Assembly (NCBI GenBank): GCA_007115705.1
Contig: QXEO01000243.1
Location: forward strand, 186,001 to 250,000
Source of the DNA: Dactylis glomerata
Lineage: Eukaryota > Streptophyta > Magnoliopsida > Poales > Poaceae
Reading direction: 5' to 3'
Length of the DNA stretch: 64,000 nucleotides
Both the position numbers and the translations under genes were made by a program. Positions 1 through 10,264 of the stretch are shown in pieces. Numbering within the stretch: the first letter of the stretch is position 1; each line of letters begins with the position of its first letter. The notes under the pieces were generated by a model. The model did no database searches. It was given only the letters and a program-made list of their open reading frames with translations, and was not told the DNA's origin.

Positions 1-867
1 CTGTAGGTTTTACATAACCTTGTCCTTCTTCTTATTTTCCCTGTCTATGAAATTTAAAAATTAACAAGCTGATTCATTAACTAGTAGATGAGTATAGTTT
101 CAGGCAGGTTTGCTGTTTGCTATGCTAAAACCATAGAAATGCTCGCTGCTGCAAGTGAGCATACAGATAAATGGTATGATAACTGAAAGTATTCGCCATG
201 TTCACATAGACTACTAATCTGAGATAGAATATTGTTCTTGTTGTTCAGAGAAATAGAGCATGGCCTTATACTGTATATAGAAATAAACTGTGGAAAGAAC
301 TAAAACAACCTGGTATCAGCTAATTTCTTTGGACTTAGTAAAACTTTGGAAATGAGAATAACCTATGATGATAAATACTACTTTCCTTGCAAGATAGCCA
401 TCAATTAAATAATCAATATTGCTGTTATATAAATGATAGTCTTTAACTCAGTAATGTGGTGACGTTTAGATGCCAGTAATTGCTTTAATTATGTTTTGAG
501 CTTTTGGTAGGTAGTTAACTAGATACATTGACCTACTGTACCTATCACTTTGAAGCCATGTGATATTGTAAGATAGTCATTTTCTCATCTGAGGGTTTAT
601 TGTTGTCAGTACATGTTGTCAGTACAATATAGAGACATGTGACATTGTAATAGCATAATAGCAAGAAGCAACTACTTTCTATTTTGTTAAATGGAGGTTT
701 TGGCTTGTGATGAGTGTGACATGTGACATTGTATTTGCTGTCATTAAAATTTAAAAGTGCAATCTTCAGAATTTGTAAATATAACATGTAATTGTTCAGG
801 GAAATAAAAGTTGCATTGATGTGTATATGCTGCAGTGATGTGTATGTATTAATATGTGTATATATAT
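1..867. other. AT-rich sequence without a recognisable gene
   Basis: I see no coding sequence, terminal repeat or known motif here. It probably belongs to the left, unseen part of the CACTA element whose right end is at 6103, because no CACTA left terminus appears between here and the transposon gene. That assignment is inference. Confidence 0.4.
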
Positions 868-1116
868 GCTACTGCTGATGCCTTGCTATTGCTGCTACTG
901 CCTTGCTGTTGCTGCTGCTGGTGCCTAGCTTGCTGTTGCTGCTACTGCCTTGTTGCTACTGCTGCTTTGCTCTTGCTGTTGCTGCTGGTGCCTTGCTGCT
1001 ACTACTGCTTTGCTGCTACTGCCTTGCTGTTGCTGCTGCTGGTGCCTTGCTATTGCTGCTGCTGCCTTTCATGCTATATATATGCTTGCTGCTGCTATAT
1101 ATATGCTGTTGCTACT
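868..1116. repeat. CTG/TTG-rich low-complexity repeat
   Basis: The tract is almost entirely GCTGCT, TTGCTG and CTACTG triplets with occasional GGTGCC. GGTGCC recurs near 920, 987 and 1041, so longer imperfect units of about 54-67 bp are superimposed on the triplet pattern. Open frames through it encode only Leu/Cys/Ala runs and are artefacts of the repeat. It ends in short TATATATGC alternations. Confidence 0.85.
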
Positions 1117-1287
1117 TGTATTACAGGGATTCTAAAAATTTGAGTTGCCAGTTTTGCCTGAAATGTTGATTTACTTCCGTTTCGGCAAAATTTGTGCACT
1201 CCATAGGTAGTTTTTTAGCAAAGGTCATGCCAAATTTTTCCGCCGATTTTTTTACTAACTAGTAAGTTGCACTTGATTAGTCCAGAC
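1117..1287. other. Leader sequence before the CACTA gene
   Basis: This short stretch lies between the CTG-rich repeat and the first ATG of the transposon gene. It contains a possible splice acceptor (TTGTATTACAG near 1124), so the first visible exon could have further exons to the left. I see nothing else. Confidence 0.3.
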
Positions 1288-4200
1288 ATGACAAACGACG
1301 AAGCCGGGACTTCTGAAAGGAGGCAAGGCAGTGAAGAAGGAAATGAAGCCGAGTTAGCGGCGCAGTACTATGCAGCCCTAGATGCGTCGCAGGGGGACCA
1401 GCCGGTGTCTAGGCCCCTTGTTATCGGCGAGCGTGACCAAGAGATGTCCGATGAGGACTTTGATGCCGCTGATGAGATGTCCGATGAGGACGATGAGGAG
1501 GAAATGGTGGATATCCAGGAGGGCAATGCGGAAGAGCCTAGCATGGATACCGGCCGAGCGTCCACGGATGATAGCCAGCAAAAGAAGGATAGGCGCCCAA
1601 ACCAGCTAAAACCCGTGCAAGAAGTAATACTTGAAGTGGATCCGCAGAGCGGTTTGCCTAAACTGCCTGAGGAAGCCGCGAGGGGGTACGGCAACACTGT
1701 CGCATGTATCCTCTGAGACACCGTCACCATCAACGAGCAGAACATAAGGCAGAAGCTCAAGAAATCCATTGCCGTCCTCCTGATTTCCAAGCTGCACGCT
1801 CGATACCAGTTCCCGTCGCCCTACAATGGCCAGGAGCTCACGGGTAACCTGGTGAACACAGTAGCCCTTGCAAAGATGAGCAAAGCCCTGAGCGCCTGGA
1901 AAACTAGGTTGAGGGCGATGATTACTAAAGGTGGTGGTTTTGAAGAGGTCCACAAACACTATTCGCAGATATCGGAAGACCAATTCAAAACTTTCCTAGC
2001 CAACGAAAAGAAACCTATAGTCGCGCGGCTTAAGAAGTGGGGGAAGGACATGCGGGAGAAGAACTTGGGTAACCACAACCTCGGAAGCCAGGGGTACGCC
2101 GGAAAGGAGCCAGTTTGGAAGAAAGAGGACGAGGCCCTAGAACGTGAGGGCAAGCCGAACCCGTGGAACAAGTTCACCGATGAGAAGGCCAAGAAATTTA
2201 TCAAGTCAAGATACCGTATAGACCCAAAATCCGGGTTGCTTGTCACGACCGATAAGGTGAAGAAACTTGAGGAAGAATATCTGGTAAGGAGTTTACCAGC
2301 TTATCTTATCCTCACTTCCGACAAATTCCGGTAGTAATTTTCCTAATATATGGTTCTTCTTTCCCGTCTGCAGAAAGAAGAAACACTTGCTGCTCAATGC
2401 ACGTCATCCCAGGGGTCGTCGTCGAAGGCCCCGTGGGATAACCCTTTTCACAGGGCCGTGAACAAGGTGATGGAAAGGCCGGTGTTGCAACCGCCGCACC
2501 GTGGCCGTATTGTTGGCGAAGGACTAGGTCGCAGACCTAGTCTGTATTTTCCCGAGAGCAAGGAGGACCGAGCGAAGAGGAAGCAGAAGGAGGATACAGA
2601 TGTCAAGTCTCAGTTGGCTAAGATGCCCGAGATGATCAATGATGCGGTGACAAAGACTTTCGCGGCACTCCTGCCCCACCTGCTTACCGCCTACACGGAA
2701 TGGGTTGACGGAGGCAAAATCGGGCCTAGCCCGCTGGCCAGCTTTACCGGGAGCAGCTCGCTCAACATCTCGGACCAGGTCCAGAAGAACGCACGAGTCG
2801 TGGAGTCTCCGCAGGCGGCCTCCAACCCTAGTGCTGGTACTAGGGATGATGAGTCGTCGTCCTGCATCGCGCCTCGTAGCAGCCCCTCCGTCGCTTGCAC
2901 GCCCGTTTGTGGCCCTTCGACTTTAGCCGAACTCGACGCCATAACGGTATATAAGCGTCGCAATCCTCAGCAAGTAACTTTTTCATTAGCTTGCATCCGT
3001 TTTCTGACGCCATACACATGTCTCCGCAGGAGAACGAAGTGGGATGCACCCTCCTCTTGATTATTAACGAGGAATTACATGAGGTCGCGAAAGCAAATAT
3101 CATTCAACCACTCGAGCGCAACTTCCACGGCCAGCCAATGCCCCCCAATGCCTACAGGATTTCCATTGTTCGGGTGTTGCCGGGTTATGAAGAAGTAGAC
3201 CCTCCTATGCAACCGCCCGGAGCCGAGAGCGAGGTGGACCTAGGAGGAAGCTTGGGTTATATGATGCTATGGCCGAAAGAAATGATTCGGCTAGACCACC
3301 CAGGGACCGCCAGCAACTCAGAACTGCCGGTCAGATCGGCGCCGCCAAGCAACCGTATCATAGGCAGCACCAGCACCTCACAGAAGTTGGCAGAGCCGGT
3401 CGGATCGGCGCCAAGCCAGGGAAAGGGCACTATGCCGCCAGTGGCGCCATCTCCTATAGCGGATGATCCTGCAGCGGATGATCCTATAGAGCCCGAGTAA
3501 CAGAACAATATGGATCCTATCGATGCCTTCATCGCTGACTTCGATGGACCATTTGAAGTGGATATTCCCCACGGCTGCTTCCCTGATCAACAGCTCCCGG
3601 AGAAAAGTAATGTCTCTAAGCGTCGTCTGAGCTTCCTGTCTCAAGAAACGCCAGAGGATGTCGCCCCCGATACTCAAACTACGGCGGAAAAAATTATCAC
3701 CCCGAATACACTCCATGGGCTGATCGATAAGGCTTGCGCAGAAGTTGTCTCTCGCCCTAGGAAGCCGCGAAAAAGAGCTAAGAAGAAGGATAAAGGTGTG
3801 TCCAGCAGCCAGCCTATGCCTCCCGCAGCCGGCAAGCCCGTGAAGGAGATCCGGAGTCAGGACAACATACCGATCAAGGGATGGAGGGAGTATCACGTGG
3901 CGGGCGAACCGATCCTACCGCCGGAAGCTCTCAAGACCTTAACTGGGGATATGAGGAGCCTACATGATAGCGTACTCACATGGGAGACGCATCTTCTCTC
4001 AATGACATCTCCCTCATACCCGGTTTTCTATGTCAGAGTGCCAAAGAGATTGGGCTTCGTCGACAGATCCCCCGGTGATGTGTTCTTCTTGAGATTTGAT
4101 GATATCTTTGAGATGTTCCACCGCTGCCGCCTCGACCCAACCTTGGTCCGCCTAGTTGCGCTGAGTATGTCGCACCAGCTCATGCAAGAGAACACTTCGA

Positions 4201-5000
4201 AGCTCACGATACTCGACCCCTACTACATGAAAGACATATACTTGCAGACCGAAGGCACCCGTCAAATAGTGACGAACTACATTACGGACTTCATGGTGGC
4301 GAATAAGGAGAAGAAGATATTTCTTGTGCCGTACTTTTTCGAGTAAGTCATTCGCTTGCCGTCAGAACGTGCTTTCTTAGATTTCCGTCAATCCTTTTGC
4401 ATGCATAACACACCTGGAATTGTTTTCCGCAGAAGCACATACTGCGTCCTCATCGTACTATACCCGCAAGACTCATATGCCATGTATCTTGACTCGGGGA
4501 GTGCTGACAAGAAGAAGGACTACACATTCATCAAGGCAGTTCTAGATGATGCCATCAACGGCTTCGTCGAGCAAGCTGGCCCCATCAAGAAAGAAGTAGT
4601 CAGGCGAGGCCAGCTGATCTTCAAGCACAACACGACCTTCCAATGCCTCAAGCAGCCGGCAAATAGTTCAAGGGACGGCTACTATGCCATCCATCATATG
4701 CGGGAGTTTGTACGGGATCAACATCAGCTTCTGTTGCCGAGTAGTCTTCAGGACTAGCGCAAAGACTTTGCGAACGCGCCTGATGCAGATGTCCGCCTTG
4801 AGATCTACCGCATCCAGCGGAAGATCGCGCAGATAATCCACAGAGATGTCTGCAGTAGAGAATGGGTGTTCTACTATGGCCCTATCCCACCAACCAACAT
4901 GGAGATAGAAGCACGCTTAGAGATGCAGGGCGACGGCAGGCCCTTCAACACGCTACAGGGCATCCGCCCCTTCCCGCCGAAACCGAAGAGCAAAAAATGA
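1288..5000 (+). pseudogene. CACTA accessory protein: Ptta/En/Spm region plus Ulp1-like domain, broken
   Basis: Exons are inferred at 1288-2283, 2374-2946, 3030-4342 and 4433-5000; all three introns begin GT and end AG and join in frame. The N-terminus is acidic (several MSDED-type runs). Residues about 190-330 match the plant Ptta/En/Spm transposase family. The start of exon 3 (VLPGYEEV to MMLWPKE) resembles the DUF8039-type region of grass CACTA proteins, and the end resembles a Ulp1 cysteine-protease domain (FFE, VLYP, YLDSG, QPANSS). In-frame stops occur at 1714 (TGA), 3498 (TAA) and 4755 (TAG), with recognisable protein continuing after each. The Ulp1 His and Cys positions read Tyr-Cys and Arg-Asp-Gly, so protease activity is unlikely. 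TTG at 1267 is in frame upstream, but 1288 is the first ATG. Confidence 0.8.
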
Positions 5001-5246
5001 AGCAATAGATATATTTATGACTTGTTGTAATCGTGATGGATAAAAAATGTTGTCGCATAATGTTATTACTTTTCATGAACATGTGTACCAAACTCTAGCT
5101 AGCTTGTTCTCGATATATACCTTTTGTATATGCTTGTGTACATTCTTGCATGTATGCTTTAGCCTTTTTTGTTTTCGGTGACTAATTAATGTTATGTTTC
5201 GCATATTATCATCTATTAAATCTTTTGTGATGTTTTTGGTTTAAAG

Positions 5247-5498
5247 ATGACGACGAGGTGGCACGCCGTGTTCGAGGGTAGGGTTCCAGGGGTCTACGAT
5301 AAGTGGGAGGATTGTTTCAAGCAAGTCAACAAGTTCAAGAGCAACAACTACAAAGGATTCAACACTAGAGAGGAGGCGGAAGTTAGGTACAATAACTATC
5401 GGCGAGGGAGAGAGGGACGGAGTAGGATGAAGACATGGTTCATCGTTACCTCTGTCTTGCTTATGTTCTTGCTCATTGTTTATGTGATGGTAGTTTAG
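5247..5498 (+). CDS. Small RNase H1 N-domain-like protein with a C-terminal membrane segment
   Basis: This is an intact 83-residue frame. Residues about 4-52 match the Cauli_VI / RNase H1 N-terminal fold (PF01693 type): WHAVFEGRVPGVYDKWEDC, then NNYKGFNTREEAEVRY. In the known family this module binds RNA:DNA hybrids or double-stranded RNA. Residues about 63-83 form a single hydrophobic segment at the very C-terminus, which predicts a tail-anchored protein with the nucleic-acid-binding part in the cytosol or nucleoplasm. A basic linker (RRGREGRSR) precedes it. It lies 247 bp downstream of the Ulp1-like gene and inside the CACTA right terminus, so it is transposon cargo or a normal CACTA component. 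There is no RNase H catalytic domain. I am fairly sure of the domain; the function is unknown. Confidence 0.75.
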   Translation: MTTRWHAVFEGRVPGVYDKWEDCFKQVNKFKSNNYKGFNTREEAEVRYNNYRRGREGRSRMKTWFIVTSVLLMFLLIVYVMVV

Positions 5499-5775
5499 AT
5501 GACTACCGGCACCGCCGGCGGTGATATGTATGCATGCCTAACTAGTTAGCTCGATGCATGCATGAAGACTTGTAGTATTTATGTAATAATATGATATTTG
5601 GCAAGTTGTACTAATATGACTTCGGTCGATACTTCTAATATGATGGAAATGACTTTCTATATTATTTTGTATATATACTGCTATATTTCTGTAATAAATA
5701 TACTGTTATATATACTGTTATATCTCATCTGCTATATACCAGTAAATCACTATAAAAAAAATTCAAAAAAACGCA
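5499..5775. other. CACTA 3' non-coding stretch
   Basis: AT-rich sequence with TATATACTG alternations between the small membrane protein gene and the subterminal repeats. No gene is visible. Confidence 0.6.
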
Positions 5776-6081
5776 GCCGTGGCGTACAGAAAAAGAGGAT
5801 CAGTGGCGTACACATCAGTGGCGTACAGGCCCGTACGCCACTGCTGCGATATACACCCGAGGCGTACACGCTTGTACGCCACGGATACAAAACACACCCG
5901 TGGCGTACAGGCCTGTACGCCACTAGTAGGTGTCGTAGCCGTGGCGTACAGGCCTGTACGCCACGGGTGGGTGATTTAGCCGTGGCGTACAGGCTGTACG
6001 CCACGGGTAGCCCTGTATCAGTGGCGTCTTACCCGTGGCGTACAGCTGTACGTCACGGCTAGGCAAATTCTGTACACCACG
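5776..6081. repeat. CACTA subterminal palindromic repeats
   Basis: The motif GTGGCGTACAGG and its reverse complement CCTGTACGCCAC recur many times in both orientations, separated by short spacers. Perfect 24-bp palindromes made of the two half-sites occur at 5900-5923 and 5941-5964, with near-perfect ones at 5819-5842 and about 5980-6002. In CACTA elements such subterminal repeats bind the TNPA-type protein. Long open frames in this stretch are repeat artefacts. Confidence 0.85.
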
Positions 6082-6088
6082 GATGAGG

Positions 6089-6103
6089 TTTTTCCTAGTA
6101 GTG
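6089..6103. repeat. CACTA right terminal inverted repeat
   Basis: Reads TTTTTCCTAGTAGTG, the reverse complement of the CACTACTAGGAAAAA type of grass CACTA terminus. The expected 3-bp target duplication would begin at 6104 (TGA), but it cannot be confirmed without the left end. Confidence 0.8.
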
Positions 6104-6653
6104 TGAGGTGGCATGTTTACATATTGAGAGAATTCCATTTAGTGGGTTACTCCTATTTAGATATAGATTTCCTTGATATGCATAAATATGCCCCTTCTCT
6201 CACACGGTTCACGATCTATGCCCTCCCAACACCTTATCTTTATCCAGGTCAAAAAGAAGCCCTTAGCAACTTAATGAGAGATGGCGCCGTACTTATGCAA
6301 CATATCGAATATATCTGAGAAATCACCAAAGTCCTTGCTAAACACATCAAACATCAACGAGTTCCGCTTGGTGCCGAGATAATGTTAGATGATAAAACAT
6401 GGCCTAAAGGTATGTGTGTCACTCAATGGTCATGAAGTAAGTTTGATAGGCAATATTGAAAGTTAGCCTTCGTGTGGATGGATTATGGATATGCAAGTTC
6501 GGAAATCTGGATGGCACAGTCGAATCCACAACACAGTGCAAATTCCTAAGTGCATCTGCTAGTTTTTTAATCTATATATAAAGAACTTATATGCAAGTAA
6601 TTCCATCATTTCCTCACATGATACGGCTGTGCTCGCCCTGTCATGGCCACCAT
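6104..6653. other. Flanking sequence between CACTA and element E, no gene seen
   Basis: No convincing coding sequence is present. The last five bases (6649-6653, ACCAT) are the left copy of element E's target-site duplication; the right copy is at 10260-10264. Confidence 0.6.
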
Positions 6654-6964
6654 TGAGAGACCCGATTATGCCTCCTTCAGATACGCCTCTATTTCGTGGT
6701 TCAGATCTCAGTACAAAGTGGTAGGTAGGATGGAAGTAGCAGGAGGTAGCTGAGAGAGAGGGAGAGATACTGCGAGTTCAGAGAGAAAGAGAAAGAGTTT
6801 CGGCGGTGTGATTCTTCTTGCCATCATCCTCGGGATTGCTGCTTCTTATAGGGACCACTCGGGGTCCAGTTGCCTGCTCGGCTGGCGCCTACACCGCTGG
6901 CACCTGGTCCGGTGCCGCCGGCTCGTCCTTGTTGACCGCGGCAGGCACCGGTCGGGGCCTGACA
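6654..6964 (-). repeat. Element E 3' LTR
   Basis: 311 bp, shorter than the other LTR (349 bp). The difference includes loss of a segment around the repeated GAGAGAG/GAGTTTAGAG stretch. It starts TG and ends CA on either strand and abuts the G-rich polypurine tract at its 5' side in element orientation. Confidence 0.9.
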
Positions 6965-8632
6965 TTGCCCCCCTCTTCATCGGCGGCTTGACCCCAAGCC
7001 GCAGCTTGCGGAAACCGCGCCCGCAGTTGAGCTTCATCTTCCCACATCGCCAGAGATGCCGGTAGCGACGACCAGCGGATCAAAGCTTGCACGCGCGTTG
7101 TCGGCCCCCGAAGGTACTGGCGTCGTTGGAGAACTTGCGCCGATGTGTCCTTTTCCAGAGCTTAATCTTTAGAGGCCAGTGATGCCGGTGGTAGTCGCAC
7201 TTGATCGGCATGGGTAGGGGGTGAGCCTTGCGCAGTAGCGAGACGTGCACGACCGGGTGAATCAGGGCACGCTCCGGTAGCTTGAGTTGATAGGAAACCT
7301 CTCCAACACGTTTTGTAACCTGGAATGGACCGAAATAGTGAAAATCAAGCTTGTGGCTAGCCCTGTCAGCAACTGAAAATTCTGCACATAGGGTTGAATC
7401 TTCAGGAACCGCAAACTATCGGTCGTTGTGGTGCTGGTCCGCTTGATTTTTCATGATTTCACGCGCGCGTTCTAGGTGCTGCTTGAGCACGTTCTGCATG
7501 AACGCACGCTGCTCAAGCCATGTTGCCAGTTCAAGAGATTGACATACCGTGGTGTTGGTGATACCAAAATGGTGGGGAGGGTGGCTGTAGAGCGCCTCGA
7601 ATGGTGAAGTCTTGATCGCAATGTGGTAGGACATGTTGTACCAGAACTCCGCCAGAGCGAGCCAGTGACGTCATTGCCTGGGAGAAGCGTGGACGAAACG
7701 CGGATAAGTCTCGAGGGATTGGCTCACGCGCTCGGTCTGCCCATCCGTCTACGGGTGGCGGGAAGAACTCATGGCAAGTTGGGTGCCGGTCAGGCGGAAC
7801 AGCTCCCGCCACAAACGACTGGTGAAGATGGGATCCCGGTCAAAGATCAAGATCCCTGGTAAACCATGAATTTTGAACACATTCTCCACGAATGCCATGG
7901 CGACTTATTGTGCCGTGAAGGGGTGAGATAATTCCAGGAAATGGGCATATTTGGTCATCTTATCAACTACCACCAAAATACAGTTACTGCCCCTTGGAAC
8001 GCGGCAATCCCTCGACAAAGTCCAATGGCATGGTCTGCCAAACACTTGTAGCAATCGGCAACGGCTGCAGAAACCCTGGATAGCGCACCTTCTCATGTTT
8101 GGCTTGTTTGCACGTCCTACAATGATCCACATACTCAATAACAGCTTGTTTGATGGCTGGCCAGACGAAGGTGCGATGAAGGCGCTGGTATGTTGCTCGC
8201 TGCCCAGAATGCCCTCCCACTGGACTGTCGTGAACTGAGGCCAGAATATCTCGACGTAGCTCCGGATCAGCACCCACCCAAACGCGACCATTCATGTGAA
8301 TCAAACCCTCCTGGACCATGAACTCAGTGACTGAGCATCCTGAAGCTCGATCTTGCGCAGCAGTTCCTGCACTGCCGGATCGTTGGTGTAACTCTGAAGG
8401 ACACGATCCAGCCAACGAGGCACATAGACTGTAGTTACCAACAACTCAGCGTCCTCGATTCACCGCGATAGGGCGTCGGCATCGGCAACGGCATTCTCCT
8501 TAGCTTGTACATGATTTTGTAGCGCGTGCCCAACAGCTTGGTCAGAGCCTTGCGTTACCATGGAGTATGAAGGCGTTGCTCATCGAGGCTTGCCAGGCTG
8601 CGGTGATTAGACTGAATGGTAAACTCCTGAAA
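6889..8632 (-). pseudogene. Element E pol remnant: RNase H tail, integrase, chromodomain
   Basis: In element order the visible parts are the C-terminal RNase H segment (EFTIQSNHRSLASL region, 8632 to about 8530), the integrase zinc-binding region (histidines in HDSPVGGHSG, then CRTC, about 8330-8100) and the integrase core. The core shows the D, D and E landmarks VDKMTKYAHF, FDRDPIF and DGQTERV, with frameshifts and stops, down to about 7416. A chromodomain-like segment (ALIRWSSLP, MWEDE) follows at about 7110-6980, reading into the LTR. The frame is interrupted repeatedly, for example by TAG just before TDGQTERV. It is inactive. Confidence 0.8.
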
Positions 8633-8658
8633 CTGCAACAGAGCGAGAGAAATAGCAT
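8633..8658. repeat. 26-bp direct repeat at the deletion junction of element E (copy 1)
   Basis: The same 26 bases occur at 8931-8956 inside gag. The copy here sits exactly where gag sequence gives way to RNase H sequence, which suggests template switching or slippage created the internal deletion. Confidence 0.8.
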
Positions 8659-8660
8659 GG

Positions 8661-9874
8661 TCAATGGTAGCTCTTGAGCGTTGTCGCGCGGTTGTCGATC
8701 TTGACTTGAGGGAGCTCTCTGGCCACCTCCTGGCCTCGCTTGTCCTCTGCAGACACCGCCGCCCATGGTGCCGAATGGTTGCCGAGCGAAGAAGACGAAG
8801 CCGGACTTCGACGCTCGAGAGGCGAAGGCACGGTGGCGAACGAGCGGCTGTCGATCTTGGAGTATGGTGCTGGCTCATACCGGCGTGGCTCCCGTGGTTC
8901 TCGCCGCTTCCAGATTTCCCACGCTTCTTCCTGCAACAGAGCGAGAGAAATAGCATCATCGAGGTCCGTGGGCTGATGAACAAGCACGACCACACGGATC
9001 TCGTCCTTCAACCCATCCACGAACCGTGATGGAAACAGTTTGGGATCCCATGCCGTGGAGTGCGCACGCAAGGCATGCATCATTTCCATGAACTCCTCCA
9101 CATACTCTGCCACAGTTCCTCGTTGTTTTAGATGGAAAAGTTGCCAAAACAAATTCCGAAACTCATCACGCCCAAACTGATCACACACCACTGCACACAA
9201 ACTACCCCACGAGATTTGTGTGAGATCGAGATCGCTGTTCTCGATCCAGAGCTGTGCGTTCCCAGTGAAGTGCATAGTGGCTGTATCCACCCAGTTCTCT
9301 GGTGGTACTCGGAACACACGAAAGTATGACTCGCACTCGTGTTTCCAGGACTTCAGACGCTCGCCAGTGAACGCCGGAAAATCCAGTTTCAGCATCGGTG
9401 CCTGATAACCATGGGCACCACCGCCTCCCCGAGCCCCAAACCTTGCTGGCTCGCCACCTACGCACAAAAATTGAGATCTGGTAACGTACCCTTTGCCGGA
9501 GGAGTCGTCAGGGATGGATACCCTTCAGACAACCTCCGATGCAGATCAGGAGTGTCGTGGCCACCGGGCCAGCGACTGCCGTCGCCGATGATGTACGCGT
9601 TCCCGTCGCTGGTTGTCATAGCCGTGGGCGCGAGTGGCACTTGCAGCGTCACCGGATCCACCGCTAGGATCGGGTTGAGGGCGACCTGGCCGAGTTCGCG
9701 TCGCAGGATGTTGATGTCATTGCGAAGCTCTGTCATGGCGCCGTCCACCTGCGGCCTCCATGCCACCACATCCCGGAGGATGGCCTTGTTGTCATGGATC
9801 GCGCCCTTCACCTCCTCGAAGGTCTCCTTCATGGATGCGCGCATCTCGCGCACCGCCGCCGCCAGATCTTCCAT
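8661..9874 (-). pseudogene. Element E gag, frameshifted
   Basis: The gag begins at the first ATG after the primer site (MEDLAAAVREMRASM, 9874). The N-terminal part is a predicted coiled coil. A frameshift near 9460 joins it to the Retrotrans_gag-type domain (LDFPAFTGERLKSW, then MHFTGNAQLW, HLKQRGTVAEYVEEF). Downstream the gag reading is fused to the RNase H tail at about 8632-8658 where a 26-bp repeat recurs. No zinc knuckle is left; it was probably lost with the deletion. Confidence 0.8.
8931..8956. repeat. 26-bp direct repeat within element E gag (copy 2)
   Basis: Identical to 8633-8658. Here it is in normal gag context (DDAISLALLQEEAW on the minus strand), so this is probably the original copy. 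Confidence 0.8.
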
Positions 9875-9893
9875 CGCCACCAGATCGGTACTA

Positions 9894-9906
9894 GCTCTTG
9901 ATACCA
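9894..9906 (-). other. Element E primer binding site (initiator tRNA-Met type)
   Basis: On the minus strand it reads TGGTATCAAGAGC, close to the plant initiator tRNA-Met complement TGGTATCAGAGC, four bases from the 5' LTR end at 9911. Confidence 0.85.
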
Positions 9907-9910
9907 AATG

Positions 9911-10259
9911 TGAGGCCCTATTATGCCACCTCCAGATACGCCTCTATTTCGTGGTTCAGATCTCCCTACGAAGTGGTAGGTAGGATGGAAGTAGCAGGAG
10001 GTAGCTGAGAGAGAGGGAGAGATACAAGCAATTTAGAGATACAGCGAGTTTAGAGAGAAAGAGAAAGAGTTTCAGCGGTGTGATTCTTCTTGCCATCATC
10101 CTCGGGATCGCTGCTTCTTCTAGGGCCCACTCCTTGGGGTCCAGTCGCCTGCTCGGCTGGCGCTGGCGATTGCTTCTCCTGGGCTGCACCGCTGGCACCT
10201 AGTCCGGTGCCGCCGGCTCGTCCTTGTTGACCGCGTCAGGGACCGGTCGGGGCCTGACA
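9911..10259 (-). repeat. Element E 5' LTR
   Basis: 349 bp, TG...CA, matching 6654-6964 along its length apart from indels. The right flank 10260-10264 is the target duplication ACCAT. Confidence 0.92.
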
Positions 10260-10264
10260 ACCAT

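Larger units (their letters stand above)
1288..6103 (+). mobile_element. CACTA (En/Spm) DNA transposon, right part only
   Basis: The element is identified by four things in order: a Ptta/En/Spm-type gene with a Ulp1-like end, a small RNase H1 N-domain-like gene, a cluster of palindromic subterminal repeats (5776-6081), and the terminus GTTTTTCCTAGTAGTG ending at 6103. That terminus is the reverse complement of a grass CACTA end beginning CACTACTAGG. The matching left terminus is not visible, so the start given here is only the first coding base and the element probably continues left of the window. The Transposase_21-type (TNPD) gene expected upstream is not in this window. Confidence 0.85.
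6654..10259 (-). mobile_element. Element E: chromovirus-type Ty3/gypsy LTR retrotransposon, internally deleted
   Basis: Complete ends are visible: LTRs at 6654-6964 and 9911-10259, both TG...CA, flanked by the 5-bp duplication ACCAT. The element reads on the minus strand: 5' LTR, primer binding site, gag, then directly the tail of RNase H, integrase, a chromodomain-like segment, a polypurine tract (AGAGGGGGGCAA beside 6964) and the 3' LTR. Protease, reverse transcriptase and most of RNase H are missing. At 3.6 kb it is a short, non-autonomous relic. The chromodomain places it in the chromoviruses; the sub-lineage is not assigned. Confidence 0.92.

Noticed and set aside
856..1169. Overlapping Leu/Cys/Ala-rich frames
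   Set aside because: They are translations of a CTG/TTG triplet repeat in several frames with no non-repetitive sequence.
5598..6138. Several open frames on both strands near the CACTA end
   Set aside because: They read through palindromic subterminal repeats and give only repeated VAYRPVRHG-like words.
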